Source: Aporrectodea caliginosa
Lineage: Eukaryota; Annelida; Clitellata; Crassiclitellata; Lumbricidae
DNA length: 64,000 nucleotides
Reading direction: 5' to 3'
Assembly (NCBI GenBank): GCA_020284085.1
Contig: JACEVL010000481.1
Coordinates: 41,001 to 105,000 of the forward strand
Shown here: positions 12,901 through 26,435 of the stretch, one piece after another
Numbering within the stretch: position 1 is the stretch's first letter
Layout of the letters: every line of letters begins with the position of its first letter
Program-made: the position numbers and the translations under genes
The notes under the pieces: model-generated
Seen by the model: the letters and a program-made list of their open reading frames with translations, nothing else
Told to the model about the DNA's origin: nothing
Databases searched by the model: none

Positions 12901-14313
12901 TGGTCCAGGCACCGAGATTCAGTTGGGAAGAATGCTAATTCCTTCGCATAATGAATTTACGACCGAAACGTTCAGCACTGACTCTGCTTTGTTGCCCTCG
13001 ATCTGTGCTTCACATGTAAACAGATGGCGAGGCATGCAATCGACTGATACAACGTCGCATAGGGGTAATAATGGCGACGGAACGGGGGAGACATTCCATG
13101 ACAGCCCGGCCGACGGTCTTTGCGATGCAGGCCAGCCAGCTGTATTATAGTAGACCGTGGCAGTATTTCCCACAGTTTTTGCCTGTGAGGCGTTCGTGCT
13201 TCCGTGACAGAGAAGGCCTCGTTTGCTTCTGTAAGTTCATCGTTCTCTCTGTACCAGGCACGAACTCAATTCATATAGTCAATCGAAGATATCAACAGAA
13301 GTTGTGAGCATTGGCGTTGCCCGATATTATACGAGGTTGGGGGACATGGTAGGAGACCTGGGACTTCAACGGGACACTGGGGGTCTGGAGGGCGAAGTCC
13401 CAAGAAGCTGAAGATTTTTGTATTTGTAAAAAGTTCTCCTCCTCCTCCTCCTCCTCCTCCTCCTCCTCCTCCTCCTCCTACTCTCCCTGTCTCTCCTTAT
13501 TCTTTCTTTTTTCCTATGCCGTTCTCAATCACAGGTATCGATTCGAATGAACTGAGCATAACAGTTAGCATATGTTTCGAAGATATAAAATGCATTTTTT
13601 TGTGGTCTTTAAACGACTGAGCATATGTAAAGCACACAAATCCAAAGAACACTTTTACCTTACTTTACAAAAGAAGAACGCGAGAGGTAAGGGTATTGCA
13701 GTCACAATGAGTAACATGATTTTGGCCTACTACGTATCTCTATCTATGAACGGTAGCCCTCCAGAGGAACATCAGTCATTGGACTGCATGGAGGTTCCCT
13801 GAAGTGCAAATTGAGCTAGCCTTAAAGGCCACACAGTGAAAATTCAGTAGCTATGAGATCGAGGACCCAGTGATAACGCTAGCAATGAACAAGAGAGGCT
13901 TAGCCAATAAAAATGGCAATGTTGTACAAAAAGACGTTTCAAATGGGTTACACCACTCACAGTCTCACACTATAATCTTTTAGCACGATAATACTTACAC
14001 TAATAAGAAATGATCTATCATCCGTTCCAGAAGTCACTTCTTAGAGGTCTTTTGAAACAAAAATGCCTTTAACTTAAGCCAGTTTTTTCAGAGTAACTCC
14101 ATGTGTAGGCCTGCGCGCTCAAAACGCTTAATACTTAACATACACTTGTCTAGGCCACATAATGAATTCCTTATAACTTTGAAGCAGTTCTTGTGAACCT
14201 TTCACTCTACTAGGCCTGGGCCTGCATTATACCATAAACAGTATACAAGTATTATCTTGCGGCCGAGCTATACGCTTGCGTGTGTACGCTAGTCTAGGCA
14301 GCCACAGGCTTAC
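9951..14313. other. intronic/intergenic stretch without recognised genes
   Basis: The sequence is AT-rich with frequent stops. It includes a (ctc)n microsatellite (13,435-13,478) and scattered TAGGCCTA palindromes. No exon with convincing splice sites and family similarity was found. Confidence 0.5.
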
Positions 14314-14400
14314 ACGGCAGGCCATCGTACTCGTTAGCGGTGTCCATATACGACGGCGAGGCATAGGTGACCGATTGAAATGATAAATGAGCATCAGCCG
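14314..14400 (-). CDS. candidate upstream linker exon of the MAGI-like gene
   Basis: This 87-nt segment has a good acceptor (pyrimidine tract then TTTTTACAG) and a strong GTAAGC donor. Between them it reads ADAHLSFQSVTYASPSYMDT then ANEYDGLP. It starts with two bases and ends with one (phase 1 to 1), which splices in frame to the 9143-9760 exon. The composition (Ser, Tyr, Asp, Pro) fits an inter-domain linker, but there is no domain to confirm it. It could be a chance exon-like open stretch. Confidence 0.35.
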
Positions 14401-14993
14401 CTGTAAAAATGTTACTGAAGTCTGTCCATTAGACGACCAGTCAGTCAAAAAGACTCTTCGTGTTCGGTTGCCGACCTATAAATGTAGGCCGACGACCTAC
14501 CAGATTGCGATTTTTCAAACACTTTTCAATCTATTTCTCAAACAATAAAAAAATCATCGCGCAAAAGGACGAAGGAGAGGCCTATAAGGAATTGGTACCC
14601 CACTTTCTACACCAAAAAAGTCAAACACATGGAATGGTTTGACTAGTAGATTGAAAAGTTATTGGAAATCACGATCTGATGCTAAATTTAAAGAACATTG
14701 CTCACTTCATGAAAGAACCTTGGTATAGTACTCGACTTCAAAGTCAGGCTATGGGTACCAGTACTCCACAGAAATATGGGTATGGAGAGACCTTAAAACC
14801 CCCGCTGCAGTCGTAGATGGTTTAAGAGGACAAGCGATATCCAAAGACTCTGATCAATCTCTGAGAGAAAGCCAACATGTATGGATACGACGGGTGCTTT
14901 ACGATGGTCTAATGACTCTAATCCATTAGGCCTACATGTATACTGATGTAATGTATTCGTTCGCAATGACATTTAGATTCATAATAGGCTAGC

Positions 14994-15064
14994 ACAGAGA
15001 GCGCCTCTGAGTAGATATCTTGAAGGGGCGCTGAATAAATGCCCAATTACATTACATTACATTA
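14994..15064 (+). repeat. L2-like hairpin tail with (ATTAC)n end
   Basis: agagcgcctctgagtaga ... cttgaaggggcgct is the tail shared by SINE and LINE copies in this window. It ends in attacattacattacatta. Only the 3' end is present. Confidence 0.75.
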
Positions 15065-15458
15065 ATCGGTTGAATGCTTGGTATCAAACGATTGCAGGTT
15101 CGAGCGTGATGTGCGGACTCCTGTGTGTTACCCTGACCTGGACAAGTTCTTCACTCACACGTGCCTCTGTCAATAAGCAATATAATTTGGTAAGGTTAGA
15201 CGCAACAGCACACTGTGGCTCTGTGTCCATAACCCAGAGATTCATCCACTGACGAAACACTTCTAGTGAACCTTTCATTAACCATTGCTTTTCGGCAATG
15301 AAAGCATCAAAAAATTCGTCCACTGCCGAATAGAAATGACTCAGAGAAGGAAACGAACGAGCTTTGTATATAAGAGAAGTTTCGAGTGGCGCTACATAAA
15401 TGGCCAGACACATTGACAAGCAAGAGATGATCAGATACATGCAAACATACGAACGTAC

Positions 15459-15652
15459 GTATGTACGTACATACATACATACATGCATGGCATGCACACA
15501 TACATAGTACATACATAGTACATACATACATACATACATACATACATACATACATACATACATACATACATACATACATACATACATACATACATACATA
15601 CATACATACATACATACATACATACATACATACATACATACATACATACATA
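15459..15652. repeat. (CATA)n microsatellite
   Basis: A long catacata tract with an interrupted left edge (gtacgtac, catgcatgg). It produces spurious reading frames on both strands. Confidence 0.95.
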
Positions 15653-16229
15653 AGAAATAGCCTAAGACCTTTAAATAAACCCTTATAATATTATTATAGT
15701 CGATTAGTTTATACATGTGTGCAGTGTGCACCTGTTGGACTCGTTGCAAAAAGCGTCCAACAGAGTCAGTGCAGAAGAGGCAACCAGACAACTAATTAAT
15801 CAACGCTTGTATGGGCTTCGACCACAACGCAGTCACCTACCAATCCAATCAGACATCATATATCGTCCATCACATATAAATTACCTCCATCGCTAAAACG
15901 CAGACTCACCGTCGATCGAATGCCATGACGAATGTCATCAATGCATAATAACGTACATTCACAGCACCAGCAGGTAGCTTTTCAGAAGTCAACTCTAACT
16001 CAGGCTTTTATTGCATATAATTATATATATGTACATGTATATATACATGTGTATATATATATAACAGAACCTGGTTAGTTGCTGTTTAACGACGCTGTCA
16101 TAACAAAGATGATTAGAATCACCCTCCTCCTTTCTCCGGCCTTGGGACTGACACTGCCAGCGTACAGGCAGTGGCTGAGTTGAAAAGAACCCATGGGCAC
16201 ATAATAATATTATAGCATACCATAATATA

Positions 16230-17445
16230 GTACTATCCAGTCACAGGCAGGCTTTCCTTAGGCTATTGATTTATTTTAGGGTTTGCTTGAGTTATTATAT
16301 ATGATTTATATTATACTATCTTATACTATAATTCTTAAAGTTTGTCCTTCCGTATGTATGTATGTATGTTTGCAATGCATCGCTGTCCGGCTAAAGGCTC
16401 CGAAACGGAACGGTTTAGCGAGTTGAAAAAAATTTACAAAGCATTATTACGCAACGTCTAGGTCAACGCGACTATTTTCAGTTCGCAATTTTATTTAAAC
16501 GCCGATATATGGCCATTTTAAATTTAACTTTTCAGCGAGCTTATTTCAATACCGCCCATAGTAAGGCCATTTGTTCACGTCACGCATGCTTAATAAGCAA
16601 TCTTACGTCACACGGAGCATCTAGCAACCAATCAGAAGTCGCCACGGGCGAATTTCTAGGTCAGCGCAACCATTTACAGATTTGGTGACCTAATTACACT
16701 AAGCTCACATTTTTTGCAACGACGGCCATTGCCGATTTTCTAGGTCAAAGCAACTCGAAACTTACTTTAGCTATTCGAATTTCTATCTCATCCCAATTAC
16801 TTTCAGCTCATAATTTGCTTTCAATTCCGATTTATGGACATTATAAGCATGCCCATTTGTCCACGTCACTAAAATTAATATGCAATCTTAAATTACGTCA
16901 CGCGGCTAAATATGCAATCTTACGTCACGCTGGCCAACGGCAAATAATACGCCTATTATAATTTAGAAATAACCCGTGTAGTACGGGGAACAAAATATTA
17001 CGCCTATTTCAGGTAGAGATAAACCGTAAAGAACGGGGAACAAAATAATAATATTGCCTATAATTATAAGGTAGAGATAACCCGTGCAGTACACGGGCAA
17101 AGCAACTATGTTCACCTCTAAATATCGTTTCCATTCAGATATATGGACATTTTTTAAATATTTGAAGCCCATCAGCAAATATAGTAAGTAAGTAGCCTTT
17201 ATTTGCAGCCGTTAAAAATTACGCCTGGGGAAAACCCGGGCGAACGCCGAGTAAAAATTGCTAGTTCTATATAAATATAAATGTAGGCCCTATTGTACAT
17301 GATTTATATTATGCCATAATGGCTAAATATGTAATAGACTATATATATAATTTATATGGCATGGTATAATACAAGTCATGATACAATAACTCAAGCAAAG
17401 CCTCGATTAAATCAATAGCCTCAGGTAATCCAGTCTGTGATGTGA
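16230..17445. mobile_element. inverted-repeat (hairpin) element split by a Helitron
   Basis: About 70 bp on the left (around 16,236-16,310, containing aggctattgatttattttag and gcttgagttattatatatga) reappear inverted on the right (around 17,370-17,440, containing tcatgatacaataactcaag and aatcaatagcctcagg) with roughly 80% identity by eye. Removing the Helitron between them leaves an AT-rich ~270-bp foldback element. The exact ends and target duplication were not resolved. Confidence 0.6.
16319..17264 (+). mobile_element. non-autonomous Helitron
   Basis: It starts with TC (TCTTATACTATAATTCTTAA) after an A and ends with CTAG before a T, matching insertion between A and T with no target duplication. 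Near the 3' end, cccgggcgaacgccgag can form a small stem just before aaaaattgCTAG, the expected Helitron terminator. Inside are ~60-bp repeats containing agataacccgtg...acgggcaa and repeated atcttacgtcac. There is no Rep/helicase coding, so it is non-autonomous. Confidence 0.7.
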
Positions 17446-20443
17446 GCACCTAAAGGCATTGTTACTATTATTACAGACACCATAGAGTTATCGTCTAGTT
17501 TTCGTCCATTCTGATGTTCCGCTTCGTCTGTGCTTTCCTGGGTCGACCTGATCTTGTATATGGTCAACCTGGTCCACTATTGGTCAATAAATGGACGAAC
17601 AGAAAATCGGTGGCAATTTTAGGTGACATTGAACTGCAAGTTATAGTTGTAGGAATATTAGGCAAGTAGGAATCGAGGCTGGTGGAATTCTCATGCAGCT
17701 GACTTTCCATATGGAACTATAATAGCCTACAGTAGGGCCTATAGCAACAAATATCCTTTCCTTTCCAGCATCTTCGGTTCAGTTGAAAGCATTTTCAGCA
17801 CAGCAGACAAACATTTTCAGCCAGCAAGAACGGGGTTAAAGAAAGATCAATTCAAGATTATAATTTTGCTAAATGCAACATGCACTTCATTGTATGATTA
17901 TTAGACTTGCTTCGTGTCTCTTTCTCTGATGAAATAAAGCTAGTGTTGTCGGGTAGTAGAGCAATACTCAACTTAAAAACTAATGTAGGCTATTGTCGTT
18001 GCAGGCCTTAATAATTGCAATTTAACTGACCCAAAATGAAACAATGTGTAATTGCAATGAGTTAAATTTAAAAGCAAGCTTAATTGTAATTCAACTGAAT
18101 TTTGCTGACGCAATTTACCCACACCTGATAGGAATGTATACAATGCACAGCGAAACATGGACCAACAAGATGCTTACATTTACATATATCAAAATAGGTA
18201 TAATATGTCAAATGTTGACAGGCGCACAGACAGTCTACTTAATTAAGTGCTCGGTCGTGTTATGTGCCGACATATTGACCACGTGAACAAAACCTGTTCC
18301 ATTTGTTTCACTGATATATGGATTGCATAATGGATGTCAGGTATTTACTGTAGCTACGACTGAAGAGTCGCACAGTAGCCTAAGTAGCTGATATTGAGCG
18401 CGCGCGAAAGAGAGACAGACAGACTGACAGACTGAGATAGATAGAGACAGAGACAGACAGAAGTCAGACAGTGACACAGAGACAGGAAAAGATGGATAGA
18501 CATTAGACAGAGAGACAGACAGAAAGACAGGGTTATCAATATGGTGATAAAGATGATAGATGCCGATGATGAGAGATGACAACAACGATAAACTATACAA
18601 TCTGACTCTAAAAAAAACGATCACGATGCTGTATTTTCTCTGGGGGTTCATCGAGTAACCTCATTCACAGACCACTCCTCATGTCAATCTCATTTTAGTT
18701 TTCTTCTCTAAAGAAGTTCGTGACAAGATATTAATCACGAGAATGCACATGGTGATCAGAAACAGTACTGTCACGAATCAAGCAACCTCACAAACAGATC
18801 GTAAACAGTCTCTAGCCTTGGTGTATACATATGAACGGTCAAGGCATCTACATAGAGGGTCCGAATAAATCCTCTAGCACCCTGTGACAAACTATAAATC
18901 AAGTAAAGATAATCATAGGCCTATTGTTTGCTTACAGTCGAATACGTAGGCCTAATAATGATTCGTTTTCATTTGTGCAACTGAATCAGTTATTTGTTTG
19001 GCCAACCATGAACACAAATGGGTCCATTGATAGCCGGTCCATTGGACTTTCTCACCCAGGGAGGGGGGTTGCAAAAGATGATTTATTTTCCCCATTTGTT
19101 CTTATTATCCATTTTTCTACTGTAGACCATACTGAATTGTATTGTCGTTTATTATGAATTTAGATTTTAATTCTGAATGCCTCAATGTATTCTGGAAATT
19201 ATTTCCATGTGCTTGAATGATGGAAAGCATTGTAGGCCTAATCATTCGATATTTATTATTATTGTCCCATGGGTACAATGCAATTCTGCTGCAATTGTCT
19301 AAAGTGAATAAAGCTAAGCCAGCATTCACTGTTGTTTGCTATTTGTAAAGGACCGGTTCATAAATTATGATAAACATGTTCTTTAAAAAACTGGATTTGT
19401 GCAAACTGTAACAGTAGGCCTAGTAGTTTAAGTCTAACGACACTGTGTGATAACAAAGATAATTAGCGTCGCCATCCTCCTTTGTCCAGAATTGGGACTG
19501 GCACTGCCAGAATGCGAGCAGCGGCGGAATTATGCAAACTGTTGCCTTTTAATTGCTTCGATGACATTTAAACCCTGCAATACTGCTAGGAGTCATCCGT
19601 GATAGCCTATAGCAGAGCATTCATTTTGGAAAAATAGCAACTTCATCATTCAATTTCTACACACTGTAGGCCTATGTGTCTTTAGCAGATTATGCAAATT
19701 TGATCCAGACATAACTTTCACTGTCATGTGATCAATGTAAATATTATATAGATGCTTATAATTCCCTCAATAAAGCACAGAAATCACGATTGCAGCATAA
19801 TATAGGCCCTATGCATTTCATATTAGAAGCTATTTCCAGATTGATCTTGATTTGACGGTTAAAAAATGGCGTAAATCACACTTGCGAAGACCTGGACCGG
19901 CAATGTCTAACGAAGTATTACTAATAAGTCAACCTTTCCGTTTATAGGACCATTATGAGAGCACGCTAGGAGGGCAAAGGTAGAGTATATTGCACCATAA
20001 GCAAGATAACAGTCTCGAGTAGAAGTCACTCGACGCGTGTGAGAGCCTAGTTGAATTATTGCCTGTCAAACAGATAAAAAATTTCTACGTTGGTGTAGGT
20101 CGCCCAATTTACAGACCTCAGGAGAAGATCATAACTTATTTTGTTGATGGGTTCTCAAGCAGCTTAAGAGACACTGATAAAAGCGTAGAGGCAGTATGAG
20201 ACTTTAATTTTTTTAAGCTAAAATGCTATGAGTTAACTATTATATAGGGCCCTATGTACATATAGACCTATACACAAAATCTATGTGCAGCACTAAATAT
20301 AGCCTGCGGGTGGCTTCCATTCGAAGTCATCCCAGAATTTGAAATCAGATTACAGGAAACTTAAAACTACAAATAGTAGTACGCCTATTACATATAAAAT
20401 GCAAAAACTTCTCTGTCTTTGTACTAATTTACTAAGTAAATTT

Positions 20444-20474
<31 letters not shown>

Positions 20475-23460
20475 GAAACTTGATATATAATGTCCCTTCA
20501 AGATATCTACTCAGAGGCGCTCCCGGCTCAACCACGGCTGAAAAGAATAGTTTTCAGAGAGGTATAAAATGCAGGCGATCGAAGAGTTCCTAGGAGACGG
20601 AGCTCTAGAGGATACTAATTCCAGATACTAATTAGTACAAGGACAGAAATTTTTGCTAAGTCTCAGGCTAAGTCATTGGTTTTTCCTTAGTCTATCAAGA
20701 GTGAAATGTTTGCTGCTGCAATCTCTGCACCTCTGCTTTTCAGAGCGCTGTTCATTGACTATGAATTAGGCCTATGTGAATTTATGGGTAGGCTTGATAA
20801 GTTCAATTGGGTTTCTCTTCTCCGCTAGAACTTGTGTATGGCAGATAAGTTATTATGACGTGCACTGTTCTAATAATATATAGCCTACACTTTGTATTGA
20901 GTTGTATTTAAAGGTCTGTACAGCGCCTCTCACGGCGCATTCCAATCAGAGACGTTCGTAAACTTATGCAAACATTTGCGCCCTTTATGCAGATATCTCA
21001 GTGCTAGGCCTACCTGTGTAAACAATTACGTAAATAGATCTATAGCCTACGTAGGCCTATAGAAGTTTCAGCTTTTGTAGCAGGCCATATATATACATTA
21101 GTTCGAATAAGCGAATTTGACCTTTGTCCTGCTTTAAACTAGTTTTGAAAATATCAAACACCAGGAACCTTAAGCATTCGACGTTCCTTAACTTAAATAA
21201 GTACAACGTGTAGACTATGTGTATAGGCCGAACAATGTAAGTAGGCAAACAAAACGTTTTCATTAGTTTACACAACGGCCTGAGACTACGTAAGTAGGCC
21301 TATAGACTATGTAGGCTATTGGTAGGTCTATACCCTTAAACTATGAAATTCTCCGCATTCCTTTAGCGCTCATAAAAGTTAAGTCTTAAGAACCAAATTA
21401 TTCACAGGCATTGAGTTCTTGTGAGTTCATATATAGACAGATGACGTGAAGAAGAGCAGTTCCATAAACTAATCCAAAGAAGTAGCCACTGGTATGAGGC
21501 ATTAGCGACTTCATTTTCTGAACAGTGGCACAATTAAGAGTTGGCTAGTTCTTCCCAAACCGTTTGATCATCACGCCGACAATGCACAACCATATTGTAG
21601 GCCTACTAATCTACATTGTAATAGACAAATTCGTTAAAGGATGCAAGAAATGCAGAAATTTTAAAACAGCTTTCTGACCTGGCGAGAATTTGAACCACGA
21701 CCTCTTGGTTGACAGTCCACCACGCAAACCATTAGACCATCTTGCACCCAATAAACAAGCATAGGCATAAGTCCTTTAAAGACGTATCTGTGTTTCAACT
21801 CTTCACAGTAACTGACAAACATGAAGAACCATTGAAGAAAACTTCTCACTGTGTACAGGCATGATTTGTTGCCTACATAGCTACAGCCACTATAATGTAT
21901 AGGCTGGCATAGGCCTAGTCATCTCACAACACTGTGTGAATGGTGTAAATGGCCTCCACGGCCTTGCAGCCTACCGTGTGACTACTACAGTAAGCTATCC
22001 AATATATTCAAAGCCAGTTAACGTTCTCGAATAAATTTACCTTTGAAGCGTCTATATTGCCTCCTGTCTATGACTTACACCTGCATACAGAGAGAAGTCT
22101 TCGGCCGCCGATATCTGCGCCATTTTACAGCCTATATATTTACATTTATAGGCTATAAATTATATATCTATACACTATATATATACGTAGTTTACATATA
22201 AATACCATAGGCCTACATAACGATATATAATTATGCATTGCTTTAACGGCGCAGATATAAGAACAGATGTAGATGGGGAAGAGTGACCCTATCAATAAGA
22301 AGGGTCATGAGCGTTGCCAAGGGGCTTCTTTGGTTTCGTAATATATGGGTTAATATAATGTGGACCATAGGTAAGATAAATGAGGCTCATTATAAATTTA
22401 TCAGGCCAATTATAGCACCTATAGGTATGTAAGCCTATTATTGGACCTGCCTTTACTGTATCATCGTGTAAGCAATGCAATCCATGCCTACCTGCAACAC
22501 CTGAAATGATGTATACGCCGACCGAGTATCCGCATGTGTTCTTCTAATAAAAATGTTTCTTTTCTGCTGACCTCTGAGTTCACCCAGATGCCATCGTATT
22601 AACACACCTTTAAGATGAGGGCCTAGGCCTATATCTCACATCGACCGATAGGACCTAGGGCTAGGCTATATTGGTCTCCACGACTTCTACGCGTACAGGT
22701 CTACAACGCCAAGCTTTAAGAATTTGGTTTTTATGAGTTAGCTATAGGCCCTAATGTGCATGTATCAGTCAGTCAGTCAGTCAGTCAGTAAATCAGTGTC
22801 TGCCTGTCTGACTGACTGACTGTCTGTGTGTTTGTATTGTGCATGTGCGTATGTATTGGTATAATTGTAGTCTTGTAGTAATAATTTGTAACTTCTATTG
22901 CGCCGGTGTCTGATGCGCAGCAGCGCAGGACATCACCCGACGGCGCCCCAAAACCAAGCCTTAATTAACAAGGTCAACATCCACAAGATCAGTCCATAAG
23001 ACAGAGAGGGAGCTTTTGGTTGATAAGCAATTTGACAGAGGTGAGTCTTAAGTCTAGAACGAAATGACACAAACAACTGAGCAGAACGGACAGACACAGA
23101 GACAGAGTTCTTAAATCTAGGCTCAACAACCAAAAGGCTCGTTCATCAACACCAGTGCTCATTCTACGAAAGATCAGGGAAAGATGAATAGATTACCTCA
23201 TTGAATCAAGACTGATTTTAAGTATTGTGGCTGGCAAGAGTTCAGAGTTTTACAAACTGTCAGCCCAAATTTGAAACCAAATCCTTTGCTGAACAGGAAG
23301 TCAATGCAAAGATTTAAGCACAGCTGGGGTTATATGTCCATATTTGGATGTACATGTATTTTTATGGCTCTAGCCAAAGAGTTATGAACTCTCTGCAGCT
23401 TCAGCATCTTTGACTTATTGATACCAGTAAGAAGCGAGTTACAGAAATCTAGGCGACTGG
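17446..23460. other. repeat-rich stretch without recognised genes
   Basis: No convincing exon was found. Contents include a (gaca)n tract (18,408-18,535), (caat)n (20,446-20,474), an L2-type tail in reverse orientation (20,478-20,535), (cagt)n (22,765-22,790) and many TAGGCCTA palindromes. Confidence 0.5.
20478..20580 (-). repeat. LINE 3' tail fragment, reverse orientation
   Basis: tgatatataatgtcccttca followed by actcagaggcgctcccggct is the reverse complement of the L2-like hairpin tail. The adjacent (caat)n run at 20,446-20,474 is its 3' microsatellite. Confidence 0.65.
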
Positions 23461-23705
23461 ATGTGGGCTTTTGGCGAGGGGTTTAGGGTAATGGTAACAC
23501 TCTGTCACGAAGAGCAGAATATCAGCACGAACGCGGGATCGATTCCCGCTACCTTCCCAGAGGTCGACCCATCCTTTCATTCGCCAGATGGCGTTGGTAT
23601 AACGAGTAGTAGGACGCGATGGGCGCCTTGCATGGCTGCTAAACAGTTAAATTGGACTATTGTAATAATTTGTGATCATCGGTTCATACTATGAATTATT
23701 ATAAA
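23461..23705 (+). repeat. tRNA-derived SINE, family A, copy 2
   Basis: It carries an A-box-like stretch (ttagggtaatggtaacactc), a B-box gggatcgattcccgc, and the shared body cgccagatggcg ... gcgatgggcgccttgcatgg. It is homologous over its length to 1440-1672. Confidence 0.8.
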
Positions 23706-23817
23706 CGGAGATACACATATACTGTATTACTGTATGCCTACTTGTCATCTGTTGCAACGACAGCGCTGTCGCCCACGTGCGTCTTTGTGGAGTAGGGCCT
23801 AAGCGCCTATAGGCCTA

Positions 23818-23948
23818 TGCTCTCTCTGTCTCTGTCTGTCTCTGTCTGTTTGTCTGTCTCTCTCTTACTCTCTCTATCTCTCTGTCTGTCTCTGTCTCTC
23901 TGTCTGACTGTCTCTGTCTCTGTCTCTGTCTGTCCATCTGTCTATCTA
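23818..23948. repeat. (TCTG/TCTC)n simple repeat
   Basis: A pyrimidine-rich tctctgtctgtc tract of about 130 bases. Reading frames here are low complexity. Confidence 0.95.
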
Positions 23949-24494
23949 ATGTCATGCCGTCAAATTGTAACTTCGGATTGTCCAGAAGGTTCTTGTATAT
24001 GATGTTCACACATGGATACAGGCCATTACCCAACGTAGAGCATGCATCTTCAGGTCAAAACATCTGTTCTTGTGACATGCCACAACGTCTAGTTTGCAAT
24101 TATCTACTAGGCTAGACAAACATCTGCGTGTCACTGCAAGTATGCATACTTCACGATGCTTGTATGCATGCATGTATCTATGCAATGTATGTATCTATGC
24201 AATGTATGTATCTATATGACATAATTGTATTTATGTGTTCGTGTGCATGCATGAATCAATGTATCCCATTGTTCCATGATCTGTGAAATATTTATGTAGC
24301 TCATTTAACTCCTCAGTGAGCTTAAAGCACTCTAAGAAGCAACCATGTAGGCTAACCATATTCGTTTCCGCCAGCATGAAATGCGTCGCGTATTAAAAAG
24401 ACCTTCGTTGTTTAGTTTCCTTCGTAGGCTACTATGCTGCGTTCACTGCTTCCGTTGCCATATCATTCAGTTTAAAATACTCTTTCTTACGTGT

Positions 24495-24880
24495 AAAATG
24501 TTTTTGGGTCAAGCTCCACGCTACCTGTGTGATGTTATCAGACGGCCTATCTCAGCTACCTCTGGACGTCCTCTCCACTCTTTAGACCATCACGACCTTC
24601 TAGTTCCTCGGTCTCGGACTGCCACAGCACAGCATCGTGCCTATGCTTCTGTTGGCCCTTTGCTATGGAATGACCTTGCTACTATAACTCGAGCTGTGAT
24701 GTTATCTGGGGCACTACTGTTTCTGCTCGTTCTCTTAAGACTTTTCTTTTTTCGAGGGGCCCTTCGCACTGGAAGCGCCTCTGATTAGGTTGTACTGTGA
24801 GAGGCGCTTTATAAATCCGTAAATATAATAGAATAGAATAGAATAGAATAGAATAGAATAGAATAGAATAGAATAGAATC
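24495..24880 (+). pseudogene. 3' end of a CR1/L2-like LINE with (GAATA)n tail
   Basis: The open stretch reads GQAPRYLCDVIRRPISATSG, then DLLVPRSRTA and GPLLWNDL. These are the standard C-terminal motifs of a CR1/L2/jockey-type reverse transcriptase ORF (AP.YL.D....R......L.VPR.RT......A.GP.LWN). It ends with the tail gcgcctctgatta ... gagaggcgctttataaat and a perfect aataga pentamer array (24,827-24,880). The catalytic part is absent, so this is a 5'-truncated dead copy. Confidence 0.82.
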
Positions 24881-25147
24881 ATTCATTTGTGTTCGTATAC
24901 ACACATATCATAGCTAAACTTACTAGGCCTGCTGAGAAGAGGAATCTAATATCATGAAGAGGCACACTAGGCCTAGAATCAGTTTCGTTCCGTCTCCTGT
25001 TATGCACAACTAATAAAGACGGATATAGGCCTATCAGCTATCACCATGCAAGTCACCTTTAGACAGTTTACCTAACGATTTAAGTCATTTAACTAGTGTC
25101 AACAATAACTTGAAGATATTTCATGAAATCGTTTTGAATTCGTGGCG

Positions 25148-25990
<843 letters not shown>

Positions 25991-26065
25991 TCTCGTTAGC
26001 TGTCCAGCGCGGGAATGCCTCTGCTTTTCTTCGACATTACCATGCTAGATTATTTACTTTGTTAT

Positions 26066-26087
26066 ACTACTACTACTACTACTACTG

Positions 26088-26121
<34 letters not shown>

Positions 26122-26123
26122 TG

Positions 26124-26197
<74 letters not shown>

Positions 26198-26278
26198 GCT
26201 ACTACTACTACTACTACTACCACTCCTCCTACTACTACTAATGACAATACTACAACTACTACTACTACTACTACTATT
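26066..26278. repeat. (CTA)n/(CTG)n microsatellite
   Basis: Compound trinucleotide array: ctactg, then ctg, then a long cta tract with minor interruptions. Its Ser, Val, Tyr and Thr homopolymer frames are artefacts. Confidence 0.95.
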
Positions 26279-26283
26279 ACTGT

Positions 26284-26435
26284 ATATAGGGACCCTGGGC
26301 AAGTCCTTCACTCGCAATTGCTCATGCGCTTCGGCGTGAAACTCCGATTCAGTGTCCGCGCTGTAGTCGGGAGCGCCTCTGAGTAGAAATCTTGAAGGGG
26401 CGCTATATAAATATCTGGAATGAATGAATGAATGT
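26284..26435 (+). repeat. SINE with L2-like tail (5'-truncated), family B
   Basis: It begins in the SINE body (agggaccctgggcaagtcct, cgcaattgctcatgcgcttc) and ends with gggagcgcctctgagtagaa ... ggggcgctatataaat and an (aatg)n tail. The body is shared with 30,452-30,655 and 53,418-53,640. The tRNA-like head is missing, replaced by the (CTA)n tract. Confidence 0.8.

Noticed and set aside
15307..15791. Frames of MYVC repeats up to 235 codons
   Set aside because: Translations of (CATA)n. No codon bias or splice context.
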